Origin: a virus
IMG/VR virus record: IMGVR_UViG_3300044630_002054
Coordinates: 1 to 21,295 of that record
Strand: one strand, 5' to 3'
DNA length: 21,295 nucleotides
Numbering within the stretch: position 1 is the stretch's first letter; every line of letters begins with the position of its first letter. Under the pieces are notes generated by a model that was not told the DNA's origin, did not search any database, and saw only the letters and a program-made list of their open reading frames with translations. The position numbers and the translations under genes were made by a program. Shown here piece after piece: positions 1 to 7,160 of this stretch.

Positions 1-1
1 T

Positions 2-73
2 CAAGATAATGCAGCTTTTGCCTTAACAGTACCTAAAGACCTCGTGGAGGAGTTATTAAACAATGAACAGTAA
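2..73 (+). CDS. C-terminal end of an unidentified protein (truncated by window edge)
   Basis: Frame 2 is open from the window edge and reads 23 residues (QDNAAFALTVPKDLVEELLN and on to NNEQ) before TAA at 71-73. The reading is protein-like, with an amphipathic helical ending, and its last 11 bases overlap the start of the next gene at 63. That overlap is the usual arrangement in this window. Too little is left to name the protein. Confidence 0.55.
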   Translation, partial: QDNAAFALTVPKDLVEELLNNEQ

Positions 74-623
74 ACTTCAAGAATACATTTTTGATCCTTC
101 TAATGCAGAGAAAAACTTTGAGTTAGGGTATTGGTATGATGCTCAAGGTCATGTAGCATCCTCTCTTTCTCTATATTTAAGAGCAGCCGAATTATCAGAA
201 GATAACGATTTAACTTACGAAGCATTAATCAGAATAGCTCTAGGATTTAAAAAGCAGGGAGATAGGTTATTCTCAATTAAGAGTTTACTTTATCATGCAA
301 TTAATACCTGCCCTACTCGTCCGGAAGCATTCTGGTTATTAAGTCAAATTTATGAATTAGGTAATGAATGGCATGAGGCACATAATGCAATCTGCCAGGC
401 AGAATACTTTATCGATAATGCAATCCCAACCCGGACAGATATTGGATATAAAGAAAAATACGCAATCCTATTTCAGAAAGGAGTTACAGTTTGGTATGTT
501 GGAGGAAGAGACGAAGCCCGTAGGATCTTTAATCAATTATTAACAGATTACGATATGACTCCTGCCTATGTAGAAAATACAAAAAGTAATTTGAAAATCA
601 TCCAAGGTGGGGATTTTACTTAA
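63..623 (+). CDS. TPR-like helical repeat protein, function unknown
   Basis: The 186-residue protein is almost wholly helical, with helix pairs spaced like tetratricopeptide repeats. Residues about 15-45 (NFELGYWYDAQGHVASSLSLYL) have the small-residue and aromatic spacing of a TPR unit. A second unit covers about 50-85, and a third about 88-118 (RPEAFWLLSQIYELGNEWHE). There is no signal peptide or membrane segment. TPR folds are protein-binding scaffolds, so a partner-binding role is likely, but the partner is unknown. The start overlaps the preceding gene by 11 bases. GGAGGAG at 46-52 lies 10 bases upstream and is one of the few Shine-Dalgarno-like sequences in the window. The fold is moderately sure; the function is not known. 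Confidence 0.7.
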   Translation: MNSKLQEYIFDPSNAEKNFELGYWYDAQGHVASSLSLYLRAAELSEDNDLTYEALIRIALGFKKQGDRLFSIKSLLYHAINTCPTRPEAFWLLSQIYELGNEWHEAHNAICQAEYFIDNAIPTRTDIGYKEKYAILFQKGVTVWYVGGRDEARRIFNQLLTDYDMTPAYVENTKSNLKIIQGGDFT

Positions 624-631
624 AGATACTA

Positions 632-639
632 TATTTATA
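632..639 (+). promoter_or_regulatory. Late promoter-like octamer TATTTATA upstream of 657
   Basis: Exact TATTTATA in the gap between the TPR gene and the 87-residue gene, ending 17 bases before the ATG. It belongs to a set repeated before many genes here, described in the findings. Confidence 0.5.
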
Positions 640-656
640 ATATATATAATAACGTT

Positions 657-920
657 ATGGAACCAACAAAATTAACAGTAGAGGAAGTTGAACAACTTCA
701 ATCAATCCAGCAAAAGTACAATGCTGTAGTTACAGAACTAGGAAACATCGAGTTTGCTAAAATTAATTTAGAGTCTCGTAAAGAGGAAGTTCTTACCTAC
801 TTGAGCGAATTGAAAAGCGAAGAGCAAGCTCTCGGTAAAGAATTAAGCGAGAAGTACGGTGTAGGATCAATCAACCTTGAGAAAGGTGAATTTACTCCCG
901 AAGCTACTGCAGAAGCTTAA
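657..920 (+). CDS. Small coiled-coil protein, function unknown
   Basis: The 87-residue acidic protein is nearly all helix. Residues about 8-65 have heptad-like hydrophobic spacing (VEQLQSIQQKYNAVVTELG, then LESRKEEVLTYLSELKSEEQ), giving a prefoldin-like antiparallel coiled coil. The tail is short and probably disordered. Proteins of this shape are common next to virion genes in T4-like phages of uncultured origin, but I know of no assigned function. It could be a chaperone or scaffold-like factor, which is inference only. A late-type octamer lies upstream and an intrinsic terminator follows, so it may be transcribed alone. No Shine-Dalgarno is visible. Confidence 0.75.
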   Translation: MEPTKLTVEEVEQLQSIQQKYNAVVTELGNIEFAKINLESRKEEVLTYLSELKSEEQALGKELSEKYGVGSINLEKGEFTPEATAEA

Positions 921-946
921 TCATATTCAACAAACTAGCTAGTAAC

Positions 947-978
947 GGAAAGGCCTTCAAAAGAGGCCTTCCTTTTTT
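947..978 (+). terminator. Rho-independent terminator after the coiled-coil gene
   Basis: AAGGCCT (950-956) pairs with AGGCCTT (964-970). The stem extends by GG/CC (947-948 with 971-972) around a single bulged A, the loop is 7 bases, and six T follow at 973-978. The next late-type octamer starts only 6 bases later. Confidence 0.8.
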
Positions 979-983
979 ATTGA

Positions 984-991
984 TATTTATA
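984..991 (+). promoter_or_regulatory. Late promoter-like octamer TATTTATA upstream of 997
   Basis: Exact TATTTATA directly after the terminator, ending 5 bases before the ATG at 997. If it acts as a -10 box, the transcript would start at or beside the initiation codon. Confidence 0.55.
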
Positions 992-996
992 AGTAA

Positions 997-1914
997 ATGG
1001 CAAACGCAGTAAATTATTTAGCTCAAATACAAACCGGACAAACCATACAGGCAGTTCACGTAAATCAGTTTGTAAATGCATTATCAGGTTCAGAAGCTTA
1101 TGATCTAACAGTATCCGGTTCTTTGACAGTTATAGGACCTTTGAACGCTACTGCATCTGCAGCTAATGAAATTTATGTTGCTTCCAATAGTTCAACTAAT
1201 ACTGATTATACTTTAGTATTTAAAAATTCTGCAGCTAGCTTAGATGATTACCATCAGCTTGCAGCAGATGATACTAACGGTCCTTACTACAATCCATCAA
1301 CCAACGTTCTAGGTGGATTAGGAGGATTGACGGTTTCTGGTTCTATCGGTAGATTCGTATCAATTACAGGTTCATTATCCGGTAGTGTTGCCGGTACTGC
1401 ATCCTTTGCAACCTCAGCATCTTATGCATTAACTTCATCTTTCGCAAGTAACGGAGTTACAAACTTAGCAGTTGGCACATTCTACGATACAAACACTCAG
1501 ACTATACTATCAGGAGCATCAGCATCCTTGCAGTTAAACACTCCAGTTATTCAAGACGGAGTTATAGTAGCATCAAATTCAAGAATCACAGTATCGAGAA
1601 CCGGTATTTATAACCTTCAATTCTCAGCACAGCTATCTACCCCGGGTGGCGGCTCTCCCGATGTTCATATATGGTTGAGAAAAAATGGAATTAATGTAAC
1701 TTATAGTAATACCGGTGTTGTAATGCAGAACTCGAACCAAAAACAAGTTGCTGCTTGGAATTTCGTAGAAAGTTTGATTGCCGGAGATTACTTAGAGCTC
1801 GTAGCATACCTTAACGGAGGTAGTAGCGTGTTATTCCTTGCTGAAGGGCCTTTACCTACAAATGGCGGAGTAGGGGTTCCCTCTATGATTGTTACAATGA
1901 CCCAAATCAAGTAA
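997..1914 (+). CDS. Fibre/whisker-like virion protein with C-terminal jelly-roll head
   Basis: 305 residues, rich in Ser, Ala, Thr and Gly, with almost no charge in the stalk. The N-terminus (about 1-30) is a likely attachment segment. Residues about 35-120 are beta-rich with SGSLTV and SGSIGR repeats. Residues about 124-155 hold the low-complexity stretch GTASFATSASYALTSSFA, typical of trimeric fibre stalks. Residues about 165-305 look like a TNF/C1q-type beta sandwich (GIYNLQFSAQL, then VHIWLRKNGINV), a fold used by phage fibres as a trimerisation or receptor-binding head. Lying directly before the gp13-like gene, it has the place of T4 wac (fibritin whiskers). It could instead be a head or tail fibre. 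The sequence itself does not resemble T4 fibritin. Confidence 0.65.
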   Translation: MANAVNYLAQIQTGQTIQAVHVNQFVNALSGSEAYDLTVSGSLTVIGPLNATASAANEIYVASNSSTNTDYTLVFKNSAASLDDYHQLAADDTNGPYYNPSTNVLGGLGGLTVSGSIGRFVSITGSLSGSVAGTASFATSASYALTSSFASNGVTNLAVGTFYDTNTQTILSGASASLQLNTPVIQDGVIVASNSRITVSRTGIYNLQFSAQLSTPGGGSPDVHIWLRKNGINVTYSNTGVVMQNSNQKQVAAWNFVESLIAGDYLELVAYLNGGSSVLFLAEGPLPTNGGVGVPSMIVTMTQIK

Positions 1915-1927
1915 GCAAAACCAATAC

Positions 1928-1935
1928 TATTTATT
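1928..1935 (+). promoter_or_regulatory. Late promoter-like octamer TATTTATT upstream of 1941
   Basis: One base off the main form. It lies in the 26-base gap and ends 5 bases before the gp13-like ATG, the same spacing as at 984-991 and 3082-3089. Confidence 0.45.
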
Positions 1936-1940
1936 AGTAT

Positions 1941-3095
1941 ATGGCTAATGCTGCAATCTGGCCCGGTTCATCCTCTTTCTTTCCCGGAGATACTCCATTT
2001 GGGTTCTACGACTATGATTACCAGTTTCAGACAGATGCTGATAAGGTAGCAGACTTTTGTGCAAGAAGACTTGGATACCCTCTAGTAGACGTAGAATTAC
2101 AGGCTACCAACTTCTATACAGCTTTTGAAGAAGCAGTAACAACTTACGGTAATGAAATCTACGCTTGGAAAGTAAGACAGGATTTTCTTTCCTTAGAAGG
2201 AAGCTCTACAGGCTCTTTACTAAATAACTCAGTAATTCAACCTAACTTTGGATCTATTGTGAGAATGTCTCACCAATACGGAGAAGAAGCAGGAGTTGGC
2301 GGAACAGTTACTTGGTACACAGGTTCATTCCATACAAAAGCCGGCCAGCAGGATTATGATATGACTGCTTGGGCAGCTGCATCAGCTTCCTTAGCTCCTG
2401 GTGATACAATTGAGATTAAAAGGGTATTCTATGAATCACCCCCGGCCATCGTTCGTTACTTTGATCCTTATGCAGGAACAGGTACAGGGATGATGAACCT
2501 ACTGGATACTTTTGGATGGGGCAACTACTCACCGGCAATTAACTTCCTTCTGATGCCAATCAACTACGATCTTCAGAAGATTCAAGCTATTGAGTTTAAC
2601 GACCAGATTAGAAAGTCACAGTATTCATTTGAGTTAGTAAACAATAGATTAAGATTATTCCCAATCCCAACAGTGGATGAAGGAAAAATGTTCTTTGAAT
2701 ATATTAAAAACTCAGAAAGAAACATTGCAACAATGCCTAGTTCATCTGGGTTAGTTTCTAACGTATCAAATGTACCTTATGCCAATCCTAAGTATGTACA
2801 GATTAATTCTATTGGCAGACAATGGATTTTTGAATATACATTAGCCTTAGCTAAAGAGATGCTTGGATATGTTAGAGGTAAGTACGGCACTATTCCAATC
2901 CCAGGAGCAGAAGTTACTCTTAACCATGCAGATTTAATTACAGCAGCTACTGCCGAAAAGAACTTGCTTTTAGAGAGATTAAGAGGATATTTAGATGAGA
3001 CTTCTAGAGATAAACTACTTGAAAGAAGAGCTCTAGAGGCTGATTATAAAACAAAGGAATTGAACATGGTTCCTCAATTAATATTTATAGGATAA
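1941..3095 (+). CDS. Neck protein, T4 gp13-like
   Basis: 384 residues, longer than T4 gp13 (about 309). The N-terminal WPGSSSFFPGDTPFGFYDYD segment and the following region with RRLGYPLVDVELQATNFYTA resemble neck/head-completion proteins of T4-like phages. In T4, gp13 and gp14 form the neck that seals the filled head and accepts the tail. Order supports this: a whisker-like gene before it, then gp14- and gp15-like genes. The middle (about 120-220) is beta-rich. The C-terminal third is helical (IFEYTLALAKEMLGYVRGKY, then a Lys/Glu-rich helix). Its stop shares one base with the next start (TAATG). Confident as a neck/connector protein, less so on exact equivalence to gp13. Confidence 0.7.
   Translation: MANAAIWPGSSSFFPGDTPFGFYDYDYQFQTDADKVADFCARRLGYPLVDVELQATNFYTAFEEAVTTYGNEIYAWKVRQDFLSLEGSSTGSLLNNSVIQPNFGSIVRMSHQYGEEAGVGGTVTWYTGSFHTKAGQQDYDMTAWAAASASLAPGDTIEIKRVFYESPPAIVRYFDPYAGTGTGMMNLLDTFGWGNYSPAINFLLMPINYDLQKIQAIEFNDQIRKSQYSFELVNNRLRLFPIPTVDEGKMFFEYIKNSERNIATMPSSSGLVSNVSNVPYANPKYVQINSIGRQWIFEYTLALAKEMLGYVRGKYGTIPIPGAEVTLNHADLITAATAEKNLLLERLRGYLDETSRDKLLERRALEADYKTKELNMVPQLIFIG
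3082..3089 (+). promoter_or_regulatory. Late promoter-like octamer inside the end of the gp13-like gene
   Basis: Exact TATTTATA overlapping the last codons of the upstream gene and ending 5 bases before the ATG at 3095. Because it lies in coding sequence it is weaker evidence than the intergenic copies, but its spacing is the same. Confidence 0.35.
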
Positions 3096-3409
3096 TGAAA
3101 CTACAAGACCTATTAAACGAAGTAACATACTCAATGTACCAAACACTGGTATATGTTGAATTCTCAGAGGATACCAACATTACTGATATCGCTCAACTCA
3201 TTAGAGCTTTAAGATATGTTACAGTTGTAAACAATAAAACAGATAAAGAAGATCTAAATCCAAGAGGATTACTCGAATTAAAAGTAGTAACTCTAAAACC
3301 AGGGCAAGAAACTTTTGAATTGATTAAAAACGAAGCAATGAAGACAATCCCTACTTTAAAGAAATTCAAATATAGTACCAAACAATTACAAAAAATTGAG
3401 GAAATATAA
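3095..3409 (+). CDS. Small alpha/beta protein with a capsid-targeting-like N-terminus
   Basis: 104 residues. The N-terminus MKLQDLLNEV resembles the T4 capsid-targeting sequence MKTYQEFI.EA, and LNE fits the (L/I)xE site cut by the T4 head protease gp21. The rest looks like a ferredoxin-type fold: strand LVYVEF, helix ITDIAQLIRAL, strand YVTVVNN, strand GLLELKVVTL, helix ETFELIKNEAM, then FKYSTKQLQKIEEI. No catalytic motif is seen. It lies between the gp13- and gp14-like genes, shares one base with the gene before it and abuts the one after it, so it belongs to the late block. Whether it is packaged in the head is inference from the N-terminus alone. Confidence 0.65.
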   Translation: MKLQDLLNEVTYSMYQTLVYVEFSEDTNITDIAQLIRALRYVTVVNNKTDKEDLNPRGLLELKVVTLKPGQETFELIKNEAMKTIPTLKKFKYSTKQLQKIEEI

Positions 3410-3901
3410 ATGGCTTTATTTGGAAGACAGAGAGATGTATTGTTGATTAATAGTATCAACCGTGAGTTATTACCCGATATTATAACTCAGCAGATAGGAT
3501 ATTACAAAGTCACTCTTGGAGCTTCACAAACAAACATTTACGGAGAAGCCATTGATAAATTTTTCAGCGAACCAGCCTTACTTAACTGCTTAATTACCAG
3601 AGGAGATCAAACCTGGAGTACGGATAATTTTGGACCGGATGTTAACAGAGCGTTAAATTTTGCTTTCTTCCAACAAGACTTAAGAGATCTTGAATTAGTA
3701 CCTGAAGTAGGAGATGTTATATTCTACTATGAAAACTATTATGAAGTAGATGGCACTATAGAAAACCAATACTTTGTAGGTAAGATACCTGAATACTCAT
3801 ACTCTGATGGACTAAGTCAATTTGGTTCTTCAATTAGTATTGTTTGTTCAACTCACCTTGTACCTGCTGATAAACTAGGTATAACTAAAGAAAGAATGTA
3901 A
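3410..3901 (+). CDS. Neck protein, T4 gp14-like
   Basis: 163 residues, shorter than T4 gp14 (about 256). It begins MALFGRQRDVLLINSINREL and has the core VPEVGDVIFYYENYYEVDG (about 102-120), a beta-rich segment I associate with gp14-type neck proteins of T4-like phages. gp14 joins gp13 to complete the head-tail joint. The gene abuts the preceding stop and its own stop shares one base with the next ATG (TAATG at 3899-3903), suggesting translational coupling within 13-x-14-15. The short length means outer loops or a domain of T4 gp14 are missing. Confidence 0.65.
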   Translation: MALFGRQRDVLLINSINRELLPDIITQQIGYYKVTLGASQTNIYGEAIDKFFSEPALLNCLITRGDQTWSTDNFGPDVNRALNFAFFQQDLRDLELVPEVGDVIFYYENYYEVDGTIENQYFVGKIPEYSYSDGLSQFGSSISIVCSTHLVPADKLGITKERM

Positions 3902-4785
3902 TGGCTAACAAGATTAGAAAACCAGTACCGAAAAATCAAAGAGAGATTGCTATCTCTCAACAGACTCCTTTTTTGGACGATCCTAATGCAGCAGTAACGC
4001 CATTACCGGTATTTCAGAACCCAACCAATCCAGCAACCGCTAAAAGTTATAGAGCAAATCAAATCTCAGTAAAAGGAGATACTGAAAAGCCATACACAGT
4101 CGGTATTGAGGATATCGACGAAGCTGTTGTATACTACTTTAATAATGTAATTAAACCTCAAGTATACCAGAACGGAACTACAATAGCAGTACCTGTTATT
4201 TACGGAAATCCCGAAAGGTGGAAATCAGTTCAAAAAGACGGGTATTATAGAGACAAAAATGGTAAGATTATGTGTCCTATCATTATGTTTAAGAATAGTT
4301 CTGTAGAAAAAGACTTTACTGTTGCTAACAAATTAGATGCTAACAATCCTTTAAACTATGCAGTAGTAGGTCAAAAATACCAGAAGGGTGTAGCCTATAG
4401 CAACTTTGATATCCTAAATAACAGAAAACCTGTAGTTAGTTATCAAGCAGTAGTAATTCCGGATTACGTTACTTTAAATTACGAATGTGTTATTTGGACT
4501 TATTACAGAGAACAGATGAACAAAATTGTTGAAGCAATTAACTACGCTTCAGATGCATACTGGGGAGATCCCGCTAGATTTAAATTTAGAGCAAGGATTG
4601 ACACTTACACTGATAACACTACAGTAAATCAAGGAGAAGAACGCTTAGTAAGAACCTCTTTTAACATTAAGTTAAGAGGGTATATTATTCCAGACGCAAT
4701 CGCTAAAGATTTAACAGCTACTAAGAAGTTTCTTTCTGCTGGTAAAATCTCTTTCGGTATAGAGACCGATTCAATAATCGATTAA
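3901..4785 (+). CDS. Tail completion / sheath-stabilising protein, T4 gp15-like
   Basis: 294 residues (T4 gp15 is about 272). Residues about 60-110 (VGIEDIDEAVVYYFNNVIKP, then PVIYGNPERWKS) and about 193-235 (LNYECVIWTYYREQMNKIVE, NYASDAYWGD, RFKFRARID) match the pattern I know from gp15 of T4-like and cyanophage genomes. gp15 caps the finished tail tube and sheath at the head-proximal end and forms the surface that docks to the neck. The first 50 residues are basic and proline-rich, probably an extended arm. Position after the gp14-like gene and before the sheath gene agrees. The terminase genes that follow gp15 in T4 are absent. Confidence 0.75.
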   Translation: MANKIRKPVPKNQREIAISQQTPFLDDPNAAVTPLPVFQNPTNPATAKSYRANQISVKGDTEKPYTVGIEDIDEAVVYYFNNVIKPQVYQNGTTIAVPVIYGNPERWKSVQKDGYYRDKNGKIMCPIIMFKNSSVEKDFTVANKLDANNPLNYAVVGQKYQKGVAYSNFDILNNRKPVVSYQAVVIPDYVTLNYECVIWTYYREQMNKIVEAINYASDAYWGDPARFKFRARIDTYTDNTTVNQGEERLVRTSFNIKLRGYIIPDAIAKDLTATKKFLSAGKISFGIETDSIID

Positions 4786-4836
4786 ATACCGGTTACTCCC
4801 GCGTATTTTAGTACTGCTTTTTGAACACCTTCTTAC

Positions 4837-4844
4837 TATTTATA
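4837..4844 (+). promoter_or_regulatory. Late promoter-like octamer upstream of the sheath gene
   Basis: Exact TATTTATA in the 87-base gap (4786-4872), the longest intergenic stretch in the window. It ends 28 bases before the sheath ATG, leaving room for a short A-rich untranslated leader. No hairpin or Shine-Dalgarno is seen in the rest of the gap. Confidence 0.55.
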
Positions 4845-4872
4845 TTAGAACTATTAAATCAACTAAAACAAA

Positions 4873-6576
4873 ATGGCAGAAACTTTAATATCCCCAGGGG
4901 TACTCGCTAGAGAAAACGATCAATCGTTTATCACCTCACAACCAGTTACGGTGGGAGCAGCTATTATTGGACCTACAGTAAAAGGTCCTGTAGAAGTACC
5001 TACTGTGATTACGTCTTACAGTCAGTATCAAAATACTTTCGGTAGCACTTTCACAAGCGGTAGTAATGTATACACTTACTTTACTTCAATCGCAGCTTAT
5101 AACTATTTCAACAACGGAGGAGAAACCTTATTGGTTGCAAGAGTAGTATCAGGTTCATATTCTTCAGCTACCTCTCCTGCAAGCGGATCAAATACTTCTG
5201 GTTCAGTAGTATTCGAAACCTTATCTGAAGGAGTTATGATGAATAGCTCATCTTCTCTAAGCTCAAATGGTGCATTAGCAAGCGGAAGCATCGATAACAT
5301 CAGATGGCAAATTGTTAACTCTAACACTTCTTCAGGTACTTTTGACCTATTAGTGAGAAGAGGAGACGATACTGGTAACACTCCTATCGTATTAGAAACT
5401 TGGACTAACCTATCATTAGATCCTATGACTACTAACTATGTAGCTAAGGTAATCGGTGATCAGACTTACAACTATGCAAGCTCAGGTACCAGCTACTACT
5501 TAGAAATCACTGGATCATATCCTGTAAAATCTAAGTACTTGAGAGTTAAGTCTGTACCTTCACCAACTCCTGGATACTTTGATAACTCTGGATCTCCTAA
5601 AGCTCAATACACTAGCTCAATTCCTCTGAACGGATCAGGTTCATTCTCAGGTGCAACTGGTGATATCATGGGTAATGCCCAATACTATAACACAATTACA
5701 GACGGCAACAGATCACAAGGTATTCCTAGCGGAAGCTACTCTAACATGATCAACTTGTTGTCAAATACAGACGATTATAAGTTTAATCTTCTATTGACTC
5801 CTGGATTGTTTGATTCTTTGCAACCTTCACAAGTAACTTCAATTATTTCAAATACTCAAAACAGAGGAGATAACTTGTTCGTTCTTGATTTAGTTCCTTA
5901 CAACTCACAAGTTGCTACAGTAGTAACTCAAGCTGCTTCTAGAAACACTTCTTATGCTGCTTCTTACTGGCCTTGGGTACAGGTATTAGATCCAGATTCT
6001 GGTCAACAGGTTTGGGTACCTGCTTCAACTGTTCTCGGTGGTGTTTATGCATTCAACGATTCAGTTGCTGAGCCTTGGTTTGCACCTGCTGGTATCAACA
6101 GAGGTGGTTTAGGTCAAGTAATCAGAGCAGAAAGAAAATTAGCTCAATCTGACAGAGATACTCTATACAGCGGTAAAGTTAACCCAATTGCTACTTTTCC
6201 AGGACAAGGTACAGTAGTCTACGGACAAAAGACTTTGCAGACTAAAGCTTCTGCTTTGGATAGAGTAAACGTAAGAAGATTGTTGATCTCTTTGAAATCT
6301 TACATCTCTCAAGTAGCTAACAACTTAGTATTCGAACAGAATAGTGTTGCTACTAGAAATTCTTTCTTGGCACAAGTTAATCCTTACCTAGAATCAGTTC
6401 AACAGAGACAGGGACTTTACGCTTTCAAAGTAGTGATGGACGAATCAAACAACACAGCAGATGTAGTTGACAGAAACGAGATGGTTGGTCAAATTTATAT
6501 CCAACCTACTAAGACTGCCGAATTCATCTACTTAGATTTCAACATTACTCCAACAGGAACTACATTCCCAGGATAA
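4873..6576 (+). CDS. Contractile tail sheath protein, T4 gp18-like
   Basis: 567 residues; T4 gp18 is about 659. The N-terminus (MAETLISPGVLARENDQSF, then VTVGAAIIGPTVKGPVEVPT and YFNNGGETLLVARV at about 77-90) is the classic phage sheath opening. A Ser/Gly/Thr-rich, variable surface domain fills about 95-300. The conserved C-terminal core includes SYWPWVQVLDPDSGQQVWVPAS, the segment with FAPAGINRGGL, VNVRRLLISLKSYI, and the ending GLYAFKVVMDESNN to YIQPTKTAEFIYLDFNITPT. Sheath subunits assemble around the tube and contract on infection. It is followed by the tube gene, as in T4. Very confident. Confidence 0.95.
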   Translation: MAETLISPGVLARENDQSFITSQPVTVGAAIIGPTVKGPVEVPTVITSYSQYQNTFGSTFTSGSNVYTYFTSIAAYNYFNNGGETLLVARVVSGSYSSATSPASGSNTSGSVVFETLSEGVMMNSSSSLSSNGALASGSIDNIRWQIVNSNTSSGTFDLLVRRGDDTGNTPIVLETWTNLSLDPMTTNYVAKVIGDQTYNYASSGTSYYLEITGSYPVKSKYLRVKSVPSPTPGYFDNSGSPKAQYTSSIPLNGSGSFSGATGDIMGNAQYYNTITDGNRSQGIPSGSYSNMINLLSNTDDYKFNLLLTPGLFDSLQPSQVTSIISNTQNRGDNLFVLDLVPYNSQVATVVTQAASRNTSYAASYWPWVQVLDPDSGQQVWVPASTVLGGVYAFNDSVAEPWFAPAGINRGGLGQVIRAERKLAQSDRDTLYSGKVNPIATFPGQGTVVYGQKTLQTKASALDRVNVRRLLISLKSYISQVANNLVFEQNSVATRNSFLAQVNPYLESVQQRQGLYAFKVVMDESNNTADVVDRNEMVGQIYIQPTKTAEFIYLDFNITPTGTTFPG

Positions 6577-6592
6577 TTTTAACATAAGGCAA

Positions 6593-6600
6593 TATTTATA
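6593..6600 (+). promoter_or_regulatory. Late promoter-like octamer upstream of the tail tube gene
   Basis: Exact TATTTATA in the 37-base gap between sheath and tube, ending 13 bases before the tube ATG. The tube may therefore be expressed separately from the sheath. Confidence 0.55.
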
Positions 6601-6613
6601 AACAAATAGCAAA

Positions 6614-7102
6614 ATGGCAATTTTAACAGCAGACGAAATTTTCTTCACCGCGTTTGAACCCAAAGTACAGAATAGATTTATCATGTACGTTGATGGTATT
6701 CCAGCTTACCTTATTAAAGGGGTAAATGGATTAGGATTCGAACAGGGCGAAATTGTATTGAACCATATTAACGTTTACCGTAAAGTAAAAGGTAAATTGA
6801 GATGGAATGATGTAACTTTGACATTATTTGATCCTATCACTCCTTCAGGAGCACAGGCAGTAATGGAATGGGTACGTTTACACCACGAATCAGTAACTGG
6901 CCGTGATGGTTATTCTGACTTCTACAAGAAGGACGTAACAATCGACATCGTAGGTCCAGTAGGTGATATTGTTTCTGAGTGGGTACTAAAAGGAGCTTTT
7001 GTTAAGACTGCTGATTTTGGTGAATTAAACTTCGATAACGATTCAACTGCACAAAACATTTCCTTGACTTTAGGAATGGATTATTGTATCTTGAACTTCT
7101 AA
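6614..7102 (+). CDS. Tail tube protein, T4 gp19-like
   Basis: 162 residues, the same size as T4 gp19 (163). Typical tube features are FIMYVDGIPAYLIKGVNGLG (about 17-36), a charged hairpin (NHINVYRKVKGKLRWNDVTL), FDPITPSGAQAVMEWVRLHH, and the C-terminal strands with ADFGELNFDNDSTAQNISLT. Tube subunits form stacked hexameric rings that DNA passes through. It is followed by an intrinsic terminator, so a sheath-tube unit ends here. Very confident. Confidence 0.95.
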   Translation: MAILTADEIFFTAFEPKVQNRFIMYVDGIPAYLIKGVNGLGFEQGEIVLNHINVYRKVKGKLRWNDVTLTLFDPITPSGAQAVMEWVRLHHESVTGRDGYSDFYKKDVTIDIVGPVGDIVSEWVLKGAFVKTADFGELNFDNDSTAQNISLTLGMDYCILNF

Positions 7103-7120
7103 GTAAGAATAATCTTAAAG

Positions 7121-7155
7121 AAAGAGCCCTCCTATTTATTAGAGAGGGCTTTTTT
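7121..7155 (+). terminator. Rho-independent terminator after the tube gene, with a promoter-like octamer in its loop
   Basis: AGCCCTC (7125-7131) pairs exactly with GAGGGCT (7144-7150) around a 12-base loop, followed by T at 7150-7155. The upstream A residues can pair with part of the T run. The loop contains TATTTATT at 7133-7140. Confidence 0.85.
7133..7140 (+). promoter_or_regulatory. Late promoter-like octamer TATTTATT in a terminator loop
   Basis: It lies in the loop of the 7121-7155 terminator and 20 bases before the ATG at 7161. It could restart transcription for the kinase-like gene at the point where the tube transcript ends. Confidence 0.4.
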
Positions 7156-7160
7156 ATTAT

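Noticed and set aside
5103-5381. 92-codon minus-strand frame inside the sheath gene
   Set aside because: Shadow of the variable sheath domain; no promoter, leader or recognisable protein pattern.
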